NCBI RefSeq assembly: GCF_005938625.1
Contig: NZ_VCNJ01000040.1
Coordinates: 124,001 to 188,000 of the forward strand
Direction of reading: 5' to 3'
From: Pseudomonas fluorescens
Lineage (GTDB): Bacteria; Pseudomonadota; Gammaproteobacteria; Pseudomonadales; Pseudomonadaceae
Length of the DNA stretch: 64,000 nt
Position numbers and translations under genes: made by a program. The notes under the pieces are model-generated. The model was not told the origin of the DNA and ran no database searches. It saw only the letters and a program-made list of their open reading frames with translations. Positions 25,038-34,413 of this stretch are shown here, piece after piece (position 1 is the stretch's first letter; each line of letters begins with the position of its first letter).

Positions 25038-26659
25038 CAGACTTTAAATCGCGAAACGCCACTGCGCAGCCCGACGGCCACCTGGCTCAGTTCGTCGATG
25101 GCGAAACTGGCCTGACGCAGCGACTCGACCGTCTGGCTGCTGGCGTCGCCCAACTGCACCAGCGCATGGTTGATCTGCTCGGCGCCGGTGGCCTGGGCCT
25201 GCATGCCTTCGTTAACCATCAACACCCGCGGCGCCAGCGCCTGAACCTGGTGGATAATCTGCGACAGCTGTTCACCGACCTGCTGCACTTCGGACATACC
25301 GCGACGCACCTCTTCGGAGAATTTGTCCATGCCCATGACACCCGCCGACACCGCCGACTGGATCTCGCGAACCATTTGTTCGATGTCGTAGGTGGCGACC
25401 GCGGTCTGATCCGCCAGACGTCGCACTTCCGTGGCGACCACGGCAAAACCGCGACCGTATTCACCGGCCTTCTCGGCTTCAATCGCCGCGTTGAGCGACA
25501 ACAGGTTGGTCTGGTCGGCAACCTTGACGATGGTCACCACCACCTGGTTGATGTTGCCGGCCTTCTCATTGAGGATCGCCAGTTTGGCGTTGACCAGATC
25601 GGCCGCGCCCATCACCGAGTGCATGGTGTCTTCCATGCGCGCCAAGCCTTGCTGGCCCGAGCCGGCGAGCACCGAGGCCTGATCGGCAGCGGTGGACACT
25701 TCGGTCATGGTGCGCACCAGATCGCGCGAGGTTGCAGCGATCTCACGGGACGTAGCCCCAATCTCGGTGGTGGTCGCGGCGGTTTCGGTGGCGGTGGCTT
25801 GTTGTTGCTTGGAGGTGGCGGCGATCTCGGTCACCGAGGTGGTCACCTGCACCGATGAGCGCTGCGCCTGCGACACCAACGCAGTCAGCTCGGTCATCAT
25901 GTCGTTGAAGCCGGTTTCGACGGCGCCGAACTCGTCCTTGCGCTCAAGGTTCAGACGCGAACTGAGGTCACCGGTGCGCATGGTTTCGAGAATCTGCACA
26001 ATGCGGTTCATCGGCGCCATGATTGCGCGCATCAACAACAAGCCACACAGGCCGGCGGCCAGCACGGCGACCAACAGGGAAATGAACATGCTGACTTTGG
26101 CGGCAGCCACGGCATCGTCGATATTGTTCATGGCCTGATCGGCGACTTTCTTGTTCTCGCCGATGATGTCGTTGAGCTTCATGCGCCCGGAATACCAGGC
26201 CGGCGTGAGCTTGTCGTGGAACATCTTGACCGCATCCGCTTCCAGATTGCGTTTGTGCAGATCCAGCACGGCATCCTGAATCTGGATGTAGGCGTCGTGG
26301 TACTTCTCGAACGCGGCAAACTCGAGACGATCCTCGTCGGTCGCCATGGTCTTGCGATAGTTCTCCATCTGCTCCTGCAGACGCGCCTCGAACGCCTTGT
26401 AGTCCGCCGCGTCCTCGCTGGAAATCCCCTGGCCCTCCTTGAGCCCGAGCAGCTCCTGAGTCTGCAGATAGCTGTCGACCCAAGCGCCGCGAATCATCGA
26501 GCTGTAATAGACGCCGGGAATCGCGTCATCTCGCACGCTGTTTTCACTGGCCTCGATCTTCAACAGCCGTGAATACGAAACGACGACCATCAGCAACATG
26601 ATGGCGATAATCACCGCAAAGCTCGCCAAAATGCGTTGGCGCAACGTCCAGTTCTTCAC
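25037..26659 (-). CDS. wspA: WspA: membrane chemoreceptor for surface contact
   Basis: A 540-residue methyl-accepting protein. The start is GTG 26659 (MKNWTLRQRILASFAVI), with GAGGAAT upstream, matching the known WspA N-terminus; a longer ATG form is rejected. TM1 is at about 11-33. A periplasmic four-helix domain follows, then TM2 at about 185-210 (MFISLLVAVLAAGLCGLLLM), HAMP, and a long coiled-coil signalling domain. The invariant hairpin EAEKAGEYGRGFAVVATEVR binds the kinase complex. It is first in the wsp operon. Confidence 0.96.
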   Translation of the reverse strand: MKNWTLRQRILASFAVIIAIMLLMVVVSYSRLLKIEASENSVRDDAIPGVYYSSMIRGAWVDSYLQTQELLGLKEGQGISSEDAADYKAFEARLQEQMENYRKTMATDEDRLEFAAFEKYHDAYIQIQDAVLDLHKRNLEADAVKMFHDKLTPAWYSGRMKLNDIIGENKKVADQAMNNIDDAVAAAKVSMFISLLVAVLAAGLCGLLLMRAIMAPMNRIVQILETMRTGDLSSRLNLERKDEFGAVETGFNDMMTELTALVSQAQRSSVQVTTSVTEIAATSKQQQATATETAATTTEIGATSREIAATSRDLVRTMTEVSTAADQASVLAGSGQQGLARMEDTMHSVMGAADLVNAKLAILNEKAGNINQVVVTIVKVADQTNLLSLNAAIEAEKAGEYGRGFAVVATEVRRLADQTAVATYDIEQMVREIQSAVSAGVMGMDKFSEEVRRGMSEVQQVGEQLSQIIHQVQALAPRVLMVNEGMQAQATGAEQINHALVQLGDASSQTVESLRQASFAIDELSQVAVGLRSGVSRFKV

Positions 26660-26872
26660 AGTGATTCCTCGTGCCTGATCGAAATGCGGGGAGTATAGCC
26701 GAGGGCGGTGTTTCATTTATAAGACGCTTTTTAACCCTCGGGCCTGTCCGGCGGGATTGGCGGGAAGGCTCTGGGGTGGGACTGTCCGACAACTCGGGGT
26801 TGCCGTGCCAGTGGGGTAATAGCAAAAAGGGGCGATGGAATGGTCATTGCTGTCGCTGTGCGGCGGAAAATG

Positions 26873-26940
26873 CCTTCGCGAGCAAGCTCGCTCCCACCTT
26901 GGAACGCAATACCCTGTGGGAGCGAGCTTACTCGCGAAGG
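26873..26940. repeat. REP inverted pair
   Basis: CCTTCGCGAGCAAGCTCGCT and GTGGGAGCGAGCTTACTCGC face each other about 22 bases apart, in the 294-base gap between the wspA start and the DUF533 stop. The rest of that gap shows no gene; it must contain the wsp promoter, which I could not pinpoint. Confidence 0.9.
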
Positions 26941-26953
26941 GGGTCAGCCGGGT

Positions 26954-27676
26954 TTACGCCGATGCGATGCGCACCTGCTTCTCCAGCTCCGACTTCAACC
27001 CCGGCTCCAGCTTCAACTGCCGCGCCAGTTCATCGAGATAGCTCTTCTCCATAAAGCTCTCCTCATCCACCAACATCACACTGGCGATGTACATTTCTGC
27101 CGCCATCTCCGGCGTACTCGCAGCTCGGGCGACGTCGGTCGGGTCGAGGGGTTTGTTGAGTTCGGCGTGCAGCCAGTGCTGCAGTTCCTGGTCGTTATCG
27201 AGTTTGGTGAATTCGCCTTCGATCAGTTCGCGTTCGCGGTCATCGATGTGGCCGTCGGCCTTCGCGGCAGCGACCAGCGCCTTGAGAATGGCCTGGCTGT
27301 GTTGTTCGGCCTGCGCCGGTGGCAGACGATCAAGGGTCTGCGGTTCACTTTGTGGGGCGGTGCCTTTCTGCGCGTTGTAGTTGCCATAAGCCTTGTAAGC
27401 CAGCACACCCAGCGCCGCGAGGCCGCCGTAAATCGCGACTTTGCCGCCAACCTTGCGCACTTTCTTGTTACCAAGCAGCAAGCCCATCGCGCCAGCCGCC
27501 AATGCACCACCACCTGCACCTGACAGCAGACTGCCGAGGCCCCCGGAGCCTGAAGCGCCGCCGAGCAAACCGCCCAAGCCACCGGCAGCCGGTTTGTTCT
27601 GCGTGCCACCGGCCTTGTTCTGCAACAGATCCTGGCCGGACTTGAGCAGTTGATCGAGCAATCCACGGGTGTTCAT
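26954..27676 (-). CDS. DUF533 / TerB-like membrane protein
   Basis: A 240-residue protein starting MNTRGLLDQLLKSGQDLLQ (ATG 27676, with GGAGG six bases upstream; a six-codon extension is rejected). A Gly-rich low-complexity stretch (residues about 28-60) leads into a hydrophobic segment (AAGAMGLLLGNKKVRKVGGKVAIYGGLAALGVLAY). A C-terminal TerB-like helical domain follows (LKALVAAAKADGHIDDRERELIEGEF). Such proteins are often labelled tellurite-resistance-like; real function unknown. No close operon partner. Confidence 0.88.
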   Translation of the reverse strand: MNTRGLLDQLLKSGQDLLQNKAGGTQNKPAAGGLGGLLGGASGSGGLGSLLSGAGGGALAAGAMGLLLGNKKVRKVGGKVAIYGGLAALGVLAYKAYGNYNAQKGTAPQSEPQTLDRLPPAQAEQHSQAILKALVAAAKADGHIDDRERELIEGEFTKLDNDQELQHWLHAELNKPLDPTDVARAASTPEMAAEMYIASVMLVDEESFMEKSYLDELARQLKLEPGLKSELEKQVRIASA

Positions 27677-27826
27677 GTCACGCCTCCAAACCAAGGGTAT
27701 CCGGCTTTATAAGGCCTTCAGCCTAGTTCGAAAGTGCCCACGACCTGCCAGTGAGTGTGCTTCCAGATATTGCAGCTCTTCCTTGTGCGCCATAAATTGA
27801 AGAAGCCCACCCACTGTGTTCAGTCA

Positions 27827-30181
27827 TCAAGGCATCAGAACAAAATCGTCAAACACCCAGGCAACGTTACCTCGTGCGACAAGCTCCAATCTCTTGATAT
27901 TCAACCCTGAGAACTCAATAACTCTGTATGGCCTATCGAGTCTGACTTGTCCGAGATAGAGGCCGTCTTTGTCATAAAAATGAACTTCGCCATAGCTATT
28001 CAGGGGTTGATTTGCAACGAATTTGAAGCTCACCTTTTGGCATGGCCGAATGAACGTAATATCTGCTTTCTCTTGCGCCACCACATACCAATGAAGTTGT
28101 TTGCCAGGCTCACCAGTGCCTATTTCCGCGTGTGTAGAGATAGCCGGATTAGCAGGCCAAACCGCAGTCGTCAACAGTTTGAAGGTAAGAACCGGTGTAA
28201 CCAGCACCTCACCTGCCCTTCTGATCGTCCGAGAAAGCTCATTATCAAAATTCTCTGTCAACAATGTCTTGACCGTATAGATCCTCTTCGGAAACTTCAC
28301 GACCTGCTTGCCATCAGGGCTGCCCGAATAATTCACGCTCATACCGATGCTCAGCTGGCTTGCGTCACCCAGCGTGAAAAGCCAATCCAATGGTATTGAA
28401 CGGCTCAGCCCTGAAGCTGGAGCAAGAATTCCCTTGTCCTCGAAACTCGTCACTTTTCCATCGCGGTCTGTACCGCTGTAAATGAGCGAGACTGGTTGGT
28501 TTTTGACTTGATGTGGCCACTGCCCGACATCCAGAAGCGTTTGCGCGTGCAGTTGCGTGACGTCCAGATCGCCACCATGCGCATCACCGATAATCGGACT
28601 CGGCAGGTCAGGATGGTAGTCCGTAATGGGCCCGATAGTGGCCGCAAGTATTGGCGATGTCTGAATCGGCTTGTCACCGCGCAGGTGCACAGAACTGAGC
28701 TCCACCAGCTTGCCGAGATTCGCCGCAATGAATGCACTGTCGAGTTGAAAGTTGGCCCGACTGTAGGAGTTCAGCGGCTTGGCCTCAAAGGTTGGAGATC
28801 CCGCTCCCGCGGCGCCCTTAACGATGAGGAGGAATTTTTCGTCCGGGCCCGGAAGATAACCGACGATTTCGACCCGACCCGTAGCACCTTGCAGATTGGC
28901 AGAGTCCAGTGGGTCGAGAACTCGTTTGACCGATTTTAGCAACTGCGGCGCAAGCAAAACTGGCAACCCCTCGCCCTTTACTTTGGCAGTGGTGACTGCC
29001 GAGTTGCCGACCGAGGCGCCCTCTCTGATAAGTGTGTAGGTCACCGACACGACACTACCAGCGATAACGCTCTTGTTCTCGATCTTTAAAATGCTCGGTT
29101 GCTTCTGCCCGAACTGGTCTTTGCCGACGGTGCCCGTGGCCGTAACGACAACGTCCGGGTTGCCTGTGACTCTTGCGGTGAAGGTGGCAAAGATCAAATC
29201 GCCAAACAGGAAGCGCGGATCACTGGTGAGTACAACGATCAGCAAGTGTTCACCGAGCTTCTCAAGTTCAATATCCGGATCATCGTCGGGACCATCAAGG
29301 GTTTCGCGCAACAAAGCCTTGGGCAATCGGTTACCCGCCAAATCCACATCAATGGTTTGCACAGCCGACCAGAGTGAGTCCGGATCGGGATTGTTACCCA
29401 ACTGATCGGTAACCGTATAAGAGATGCTGAATTTCGGGTGATCCCCGGCCCTTTCCAAGTCTGCACGGGTGACGCTGAAACAGACCTTGACCGGATCACT
29501 GGAACCCGGATCTGGCGCCTGAGTCTCGGTGACATAGTGGTACACATCATGGCCGTTGAGGTTCAATCGAATGCAGTCAAAAGCACGGCAATATGGGTAA
29601 GAAACGCACACTTGGGCACCAGCGGCAGGAAAGTCCGGGCCAACGCCGTTGCGCAATGCATCGGACAGGATCAACTCGAGCTCGGAATGTTCGCCGTCTC
29701 CTGGAGTGGTGTCTTGATTACCGGGACGGACCTTGTTGTATAGCAACTCCAGCGGTGGCTCGGAGGTGCCAATGTTTCCACTGCCCCGCTTCACGGTACA
29801 GGTGATCCGGTTAACAACATCGGGAAGCAGTAACTTATGGGGAATGTGCAGTGTTACAGCATCGTCTTCGGCGAGCGTCTGCACACTGTCGATGCCGGGT
29901 TGACCATTCTGATTCAAAAACACCGTATCGCCCCGTCGCTGGTTCAGATACGGACCGAAGACGACTTTTGCGCCTTTCGGCGCCAAATCATAGATGCGCA
30001 ATGGAACACCCAAATGCGCGCCTTTGACCGGTCGTGTGGCTTCTGGCAGATCAGGTGGACTCAACGCCAGCACCTGATTGTCCACCTCCATGACACCTGA
30101 CATCAGCTCATCACTTTGTGGCAAACAAGTCGGAGCTACCGGTTCTGAGCTATCAGACTGCCCGGTGGGGATCGTGTCCAT
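27827..30181 (-). CDS. large Ig-like repeat protein of unknown function, 784 aa
   Basis: No signal peptide or transmembrane helix is visible. ATG 30181 has GGAG suitably placed. The N-terminal 50 residues are a Pro/Asp-rich lead. Then come several beta-sandwich-like modules of about 90-110 residues, with recurring patterns such as GDTVFLNQN...DAVTLHIPHKLL, FTARVTGNPDVVVTATGTV...KSVIAGSVVSVTYTLI, and a C-terminal module ending LELVARGNVAWVFDDFVLMP. Codon use is visibly less GC-rich than its neighbours, suggesting acquisition. I recall similar proteins labelled Ig-like in the P. fluorescens group, without known function. The gap 27677-27826 shows no gene. Confidence 0.75.
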   Translation of the reverse strand: MDTIPTGQSDSSEPVAPTCLPQSDELMSGVMEVDNQVLALSPPDLPEATRPVKGAHLGVPLRIYDLAPKGAKVVFGPYLNQRRGDTVFLNQNGQPGIDSVQTLAEDDAVTLHIPHKLLLPDVVNRITCTVKRGSGNIGTSEPPLELLYNKVRPGNQDTTPGDGEHSELELILSDALRNGVGPDFPAAGAQVCVSYPYCRAFDCIRLNLNGHDVYHYVTETQAPDPGSSDPVKVCFSVTRADLERAGDHPKFSISYTVTDQLGNNPDPDSLWSAVQTIDVDLAGNRLPKALLRETLDGPDDDPDIELEKLGEHLLIVVLTSDPRFLFGDLIFATFTARVTGNPDVVVTATGTVGKDQFGQKQPSILKIENKSVIAGSVVSVTYTLIREGASVGNSAVTTAKVKGEGLPVLLAPQLLKSVKRVLDPLDSANLQGATGRVEIVGYLPGPDEKFLLIVKGAAGAGSPTFEAKPLNSYSRANFQLDSAFIAANLGKLVELSSVHLRGDKPIQTSPILAATIGPITDYHPDLPSPIIGDAHGGDLDVTQLHAQTLLDVGQWPHQVKNQPVSLIYSGTDRDGKVTSFEDKGILAPASGLSRSIPLDWLFTLGDASQLSIGMSVNYSGSPDGKQVVKFPKRIYTVKTLLTENFDNELSRTIRRAGEVLVTPVLTFKLLTTAVWPANPAISTHAEIGTGEPGKQLHWYVVAQEKADITFIRPCQKVSFKFVANQPLNSYGEVHFYDKDGLYLGQVRLDRPYRVIEFSGLNIKRLELVARGNVAWVFDDFVLMP

Positions 30182-30395
30182 GTAAATCTCCTATCGCAAA
30201 TTGAACGCCAGAAATTTCTGCAATCAGTGAGCGCCGATGAGGGCCAGATGGACAACTGTCAGAAATTACAGGTAGAGGCCCTTTCCCGACGAATGGCAAG
30301 AGCAAACTGGCGAATCATTTTCGGAAATCGATCCATCGACTAAAAAGATATACAGTCCGAGCCATCGATTAAATCGCCCACCGGGTATTCCCGTC

Positions 30396-31310
30396 ATGAT
30401 GACCCTGCGTCAGATCCGTCACTTCATCGCCGTGGCCGAAACCGGCTCAATCTCCGCCGCCGCACAAACCGCGTTCATTTCCCAGTCGACCCTGACCCTG
30501 GCGATCCAGCAACTGGAAGAGGAAATCGGCGTCAGCCTGTTCAGCCGCCACGCCAAGGGCATGACCCTTACGCACCAAGGCCATCAATTCCTGCGCCAGG
30601 CGCACCTGATTCTGGCGACCGTGGACAACGCCAAGCGCAGCCTGCAACAGAGCACCGATCAGGTCGCCGGGCAGTTGATCGTCGGCGTGACCAGTCTGGT
30701 CGCCGGTTATTACCTGGCAGATTTGCTTACCCGGTTTCAACGTGCCTACCCCAACGTCGAAATCCGCGTGATGGAAGACGAGCGCCCTTACATCGAGCAT
30801 TTGCTGGTAAGCGGCGAGATCGATGTCGGCGTGTTGATCCTCTCCAACCTCGAAGATCGCCACGCTTTGCAGACTGAAGTCCTGACCCACTCACCGCACC
30901 GTTTGTGGCTCCCGGCCCAGCATCCACTGCTGGAACACGACAGCATCAACCTCGCCGACGTCGCCCGCGAACCGCTGATTCAACTCAACGTCGATGAGAT
31001 GGATCGCAACGCCCAGCGTTTTTGGCGCGGTTCCGGGCTGCAACCGAAAATCACTCTGAGAACCGCGTCCACCGAGGCTGTACGAAGTCTGGTCGCCGCC
31101 GGTTTGGGCGTGTCGATCCAGCCGGACATGACTTATCGCCCATGGTCACTGGAAGGCGACATCATCGAAGCGCGACCTATCGCCGACCTCAACCAGACCC
31201 TGGACGTCGGTCTGGCCTGGCGCCGTGGCACTGCGCGCCCCGCTCTCGTCGATCCATTCCTGACCGTGGCCCGCGAACAACCCCACGGCGGCCGCAAGCC
31301 ATCTATTTAA
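30396..31310 (+). CDS. LysR-family transcriptional regulator
   Basis: A 304-residue LTTR with a winged HTH at residues 1-60 (RQIRHFIAVAETGSISAAAQ, SQSTLTLAIQQLEEEIGVSLFSR) and a periplasmic-binding-like effector domain (LIVGVTSLVAGYYLADLLTRF onward). Two tandem ATGs make the exact start uncertain by one codon. It lies 101 bases upstream of, and in the same direction as, the first aldehyde dehydrogenase. It is a likely local regulator of the dehydrogenase and ABC-transporter genes, perhaps in response to a polyamine or amino-acid catabolite; the effector is inferred only from context. Confidence 0.93.
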   Translation: MMTLRQIRHFIAVAETGSISAAAQTAFISQSTLTLAIQQLEEEIGVSLFSRHAKGMTLTHQGHQFLRQAHLILATVDNAKRSLQQSTDQVAGQLIVGVTSLVAGYYLADLLTRFQRAYPNVEIRVMEDERPYIEHLLVSGEIDVGVLILSNLEDRHALQTEVLTHSPHRLWLPAQHPLLEHDSINLADVAREPLIQLNVDEMDRNAQRFWRGSGLQPKITLRTASTEAVRSLVAAGLGVSIQPDMTYRPWSLEGDIIEARPIADLNQTLDVGLAWRRGTARPALVDPFLTVAREQPHGGRKPSI

Positions 31311-31411
31311 TCGAACGCTGCCTTCAGTATTTAGAATTTGTCGACCTCGGAGCCGCGCACTAGTCTTGCTGCATCTATAAGACGGCCGGCTCCCGATATC
31401 AGGGAGCAACA

Positions 31412-32899
31412 ATGGCCACACAAGAAAAGAGATCGCGGAAAATGGCTGGCGCGCAAACCCCGATGTGTACCGCGTTGTTGATCGATGGCGAATTGGTCGC
31501 CGGGGAAGGTTTTGTCGAGCCGATTCTCAACCCCGCCACTGGGGAAATTCTCACGCACATCGCCGAAGCCAGCACTGAGCAAGTCGAAGCCGCCATCCTC
31601 GCCGCCCACCGCGCCTTTGCCGAGTGGTCGCGCACCACGCCGCAGCAACGTTCGAACATGCTGCTCGACATCGCCAACGCCGTGGAAAAACACGCTGACC
31701 ACCTCGCCCGCCTCGAATCGCTGAACTGCGGCAAGCCGCTGCATCTGGCGCGTCAGGACGATCTGACGGCGACCGTCGATGTCTTCCGTTTCTTCGCCGG
31801 CGCGGTGCGTTGCCAGACTGGTCAGTTGAGCGGCGAATACCTGCCGGGCTACACCAGCATGGTCCGTCGCGATCCGATTGGCGTGGTTGCCTCGATTGCG
31901 CCGTGGAACTACCCGATCATGATGGCCGCGTGGAAAATCGCCCCGGCCCTCGCCGCCGGCAATACGCTGGTGTTCAAACCCTCCGAACACACGCCGCTGT
32001 CGATCCTCGCTCTGGCGCCAGCGCTGGCTGAAATCCTCCCGCGCGGGGTGATCAACATCATCTGCGGTGGCGGCGAAGGCGTCGGCAGCCACTTGGTCGG
32101 CCACGCCAAAGTGCGCATGGTCTCGCTGACCGGCGATATCGTCACCGGGCAGAAAATCCTCCAGGCCGCCGCGAAAACCCTGAAACGCACGCACCTCGAA
32201 CTCGGCGGCAAAGCCCCGGTGATCGTCTGCAACGACGCCGACATTCAAGCCGTAGTCGAAGGCGTGCGCACCTACGGTTATTACAACGCCGGGCAGGACT
32301 GCACCGCCGCGTGCCGGATCTACGCGCAGGCCGGGATTCACGACAAATTGGTTGCCGAACTCGGCGCCGCCGTCAGCAGCCTGCGCTTCGCCGGCAAACG
32401 TGATGCCGACAACGAGATCGGCCCGCTGATCAGCACCCGCCAGCGCGACCGCGTCGCCAGTTTCGTCGAACGCGCCCTCGGTCAGCCGCACATCGAACGC
32501 GTAACCGGTGCGGCGGTGCATTCCGGCGCCGGTTTCTACTATCAACCGACCTTGCTCGCCGGTTGCAAACAGAGCGACGAAATCGTCCAGCGCGAAGTGT
32601 TCGGCCCGGTAGTCACCGTGACCCGTTTCGACGAACTCGCGCAGGCCGTCGACTGGGCCAACGATTCCGAGTACGGCCTCGCCTCGTCGGTGTGGACGCA
32701 AAATCTGGACAAAGCGATGCAGGTTGCCGCGCGCTTGCAGTACGGCTGCACGTGGATCAACAGCCATTTCATGCTGGTCAGCGAAATGCCCCACGGCGGG
32801 TTGAAACGCTCCGGTTACGGCAAAGACTTATCCAGTGATTCGCTGCAGGACTACAGCGTGGTGCGGCACATCATGGCCCGCCACGGCCAGCATCTCTGA
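31412..32899 (+). CDS. aldehyde dehydrogenase (aminobutyraldehyde dehydrogenase type), copy 1
   Basis: A 495-residue NAD(P)-dependent aldehyde dehydrogenase. GGGAG ten bases before ATG 31412 supports this start; an internal ATG at 31442 is possible. Motifs: SIAPWNYPIMMAAWKIAPAL (cofactor pocket), LELGGKAPVI (general-base Glu), NAGQDCTAACRIY (nucleophile Cys), and the C-terminal FMLVSEMPHGGLKRSGYGKDLS. It is clearly paralogous along its length to the enzyme at 37366. The nearest known type appears to be gamma-aminobutyraldehyde dehydrogenase (YdcW/PatD), turning 4-aminobutanal from putrescine into GABA. Substrate is inferred from the neighbouring polyamine-type ABC importer. Confidence 0.88.
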   Translation: MATQEKRSRKMAGAQTPMCTALLIDGELVAGEGFVEPILNPATGEILTHIAEASTEQVEAAILAAHRAFAEWSRTTPQQRSNMLLDIANAVEKHADHLARLESLNCGKPLHLARQDDLTATVDVFRFFAGAVRCQTGQLSGEYLPGYTSMVRRDPIGVVASIAPWNYPIMMAAWKIAPALAAGNTLVFKPSEHTPLSILALAPALAEILPRGVINIICGGGEGVGSHLVGHAKVRMVSLTGDIVTGQKILQAAAKTLKRTHLELGGKAPVIVCNDADIQAVVEGVRTYGYYNAGQDCTAACRIYAQAGIHDKLVAELGAAVSSLRFAGKRDADNEIGPLISTRQRDRVASFVERALGQPHIERVTGAAVHSGAGFYYQPTLLAGCKQSDEIVQREVFGPVVTVTRFDELAQAVDWANDSEYGLASSVWTQNLDKAMQVAARLQYGCTWINSHFMLVSEMPHGGLKRSGYGKDLSSDSLQDYSVVRHIMARHGQHL

Positions 32900-32982
32900 C
32901 TACGCTAATAACAAGCCGCCAACGGCATGCTTCACCGCGTTCACAACTGCCCCGACCATAATTTGAAGAAGAGGGTTCAACC

Positions 32983-34134
32983 ATGTTCGTGCACAAGACC
33001 GCACTGCTCAGTGCAATCACCACGGCCCTGCTGGCCAGTGCCAGCCTGCAAGCGGCCGAGCCGCTGAAGACTGTCGGTGCTGGCGAAGGTCAGCTGGATA
33101 TCGTTGCGTGGCCGGGTTACATCGAACGTGGCGAGAGCGACAAGGCTTACGACTGGGTCACCGGTTTCGAAAAAGAAACCGGCTGCAAGGTCAATGTGAA
33201 GACCGCTGCGACCTCGGACGAAATGGTCAGCCTGATGGCCAAGGGCGGTTACGACCTGGTCACCGCATCCGGCGACGCCTCGCTGCGGTTGATCGTCGGC
33301 AAACGTGTGCAACCGATCAATACCGCGCTGATCCCGAACTGGAACACCCTCGACCCGCGCCTGAAAGATGCGCCGTGGTACGTGGTCAACCAGCAGACTT
33401 ACGGCACCCCGTACCAGTGGGGCCCGAACGTGCTGATGTACAACACCAACGTGTTCAAGACTGCGCCGAGCAGTTGGAGCGTGGTGTTCGCGGCGCAGGA
33501 TCTGCCCGACGGCAAGCCGAACAAGGGTCGTGTGCAGGCCTATGACGGCCCGATCTACATCGCCGATGCGGCGCTGTATCTGAAGTCGACCAAGCCTGAA
33601 TTGGGCATCAAAGATCCGTACCAACTCACCGAAGATCAATACAAAGCCGTGCTCGATCTGTTGCGCGCGCAGCAGCCGCTGATCCATCGCTACTGGCACG
33701 ACACCACGGTGCAGATGAGCGACTTCAAAAACGAAGGCGTGGTAGCGTCGAGTGCCTGGCCGTATCAGGTAAACGGTTTGATGAACGAGAAGCAGCCGAT
33801 CGCTTCGACCATTCCGAAAGAAGGCGCTACGGGCTGGGCTGATACCACCATGTTGCACGCCGAGGCCAAGCACCCGAACTGCGCGTACAAGTGGATGGAC
33901 TGGTCGCTGAAGCCGAAAGTCCAGGGTGATGTAGCGGCCTGGTTTGGTTCGTTGCCGGCGGTGCCGGCGGCGTGCAAGGAGAGCGAGTTGCTTGGCGCTG
34001 AAGGTTGCAAGACCAACGGTTTCGACCAGTTCGACAAGATCGCTTTCTGGAAAACCCCGCAGGCTGAAGGCGGCAAGTTTGTGCCGTATAGCCGCTGGAC
34101 TCAGGACTACATCGCGATCATGGGCGGCCGCTAA
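32983..34134 (+). CDS. polyamine-type ABC transporter substrate-binding protein (YdcS-like)
   Basis: A 383-residue periplasmic binding protein with a cleavable signal (LLSAITTALLASASLQAAEP). The spermidine/putrescine-type fold is recognisable from LDIVAWPGYIERG, VKTAATSDEMVSLMAKGGYDLV, GTPYQWGPNVLMYNTNVF and VASSAWPYQVNGLM. It is followed by an ATPase and two permeases in the order seen in E. coli ydcSTUVW. It would capture a polyamine or related amine for the importer. A 279-base gap holding a repeat lies between it and the ATPase gene. Confidence 0.9.
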   Translation: MFVHKTALLSAITTALLASASLQAAEPLKTVGAGEGQLDIVAWPGYIERGESDKAYDWVTGFEKETGCKVNVKTAATSDEMVSLMAKGGYDLVTASGDASLRLIVGKRVQPINTALIPNWNTLDPRLKDAPWYVVNQQTYGTPYQWGPNVLMYNTNVFKTAPSSWSVVFAAQDLPDGKPNKGRVQAYDGPIYIADAALYLKSTKPELGIKDPYQLTEDQYKAVLDLLRAQQPLIHRYWHDTTVQMSDFKNEGVVASSAWPYQVNGLMNEKQPIASTIPKEGATGWADTTMLHAEAKHPNCAYKWMDWSLKPKVQGDVAAWFGSLPAVPAACKESELLGAEGCKTNGFDQFDKIAFWKTPQAEGGKFVPYSRWTQDYIAIMGGR

Positions 34135-34154
34135 GCCCGGGAGCAACTCGGTCG

Positions 34155-34291
34155 AGCTCCCTTTCCCCCTCGCCCCCCTGGGGGAGAGGGCTGGGGTGAG
34201 GGGGTAGCTTTTGACCTTGCCCTTGATCTCAGAGCAACGGCCAATAAAGCCACCCTCACCCCCCCGCCCTCTCCCGGAGGGAGAGGGAGCT
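34155..34291. repeat. CTC/GAG-rich inverted repeat, arms of the intergenic element (variant 3)
   Basis: CTCCCTTTCCCCCTCGCCCC...GGGCTGGGGTGAGGG (34157-34203) faces CCCTCACCCCCCCGCCCTCT...GGGAGAGGGAGC (34253-34291). The arms are like those of the elements at 10756 and 17990, but they face the other way and the interior is unrelated. The remainder of 34135-34413 shows only the ATPase leader. Confidence 0.75.
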
Positions 34292-34413
34292 AAAAGCGGA
34301 TCGCATCTCGTCCGCTGAATGTGTGAGTTAAGCAAACCGTAAAACGTTTCAGATTTTTCAGAAGTCCAGGCAGGGCCGCTGCGACGGCCTTCGCCTTTTT
34401 GGAGCACCGCACC

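Noticed and set aside
31331..32794. 487-codon open frame antisense to dehydrogenase 1
   Set aside because: Shadow of the dehydrogenase; a similar shadow occurs at 37759-39024 over its paralogue, as expected from shared codons.
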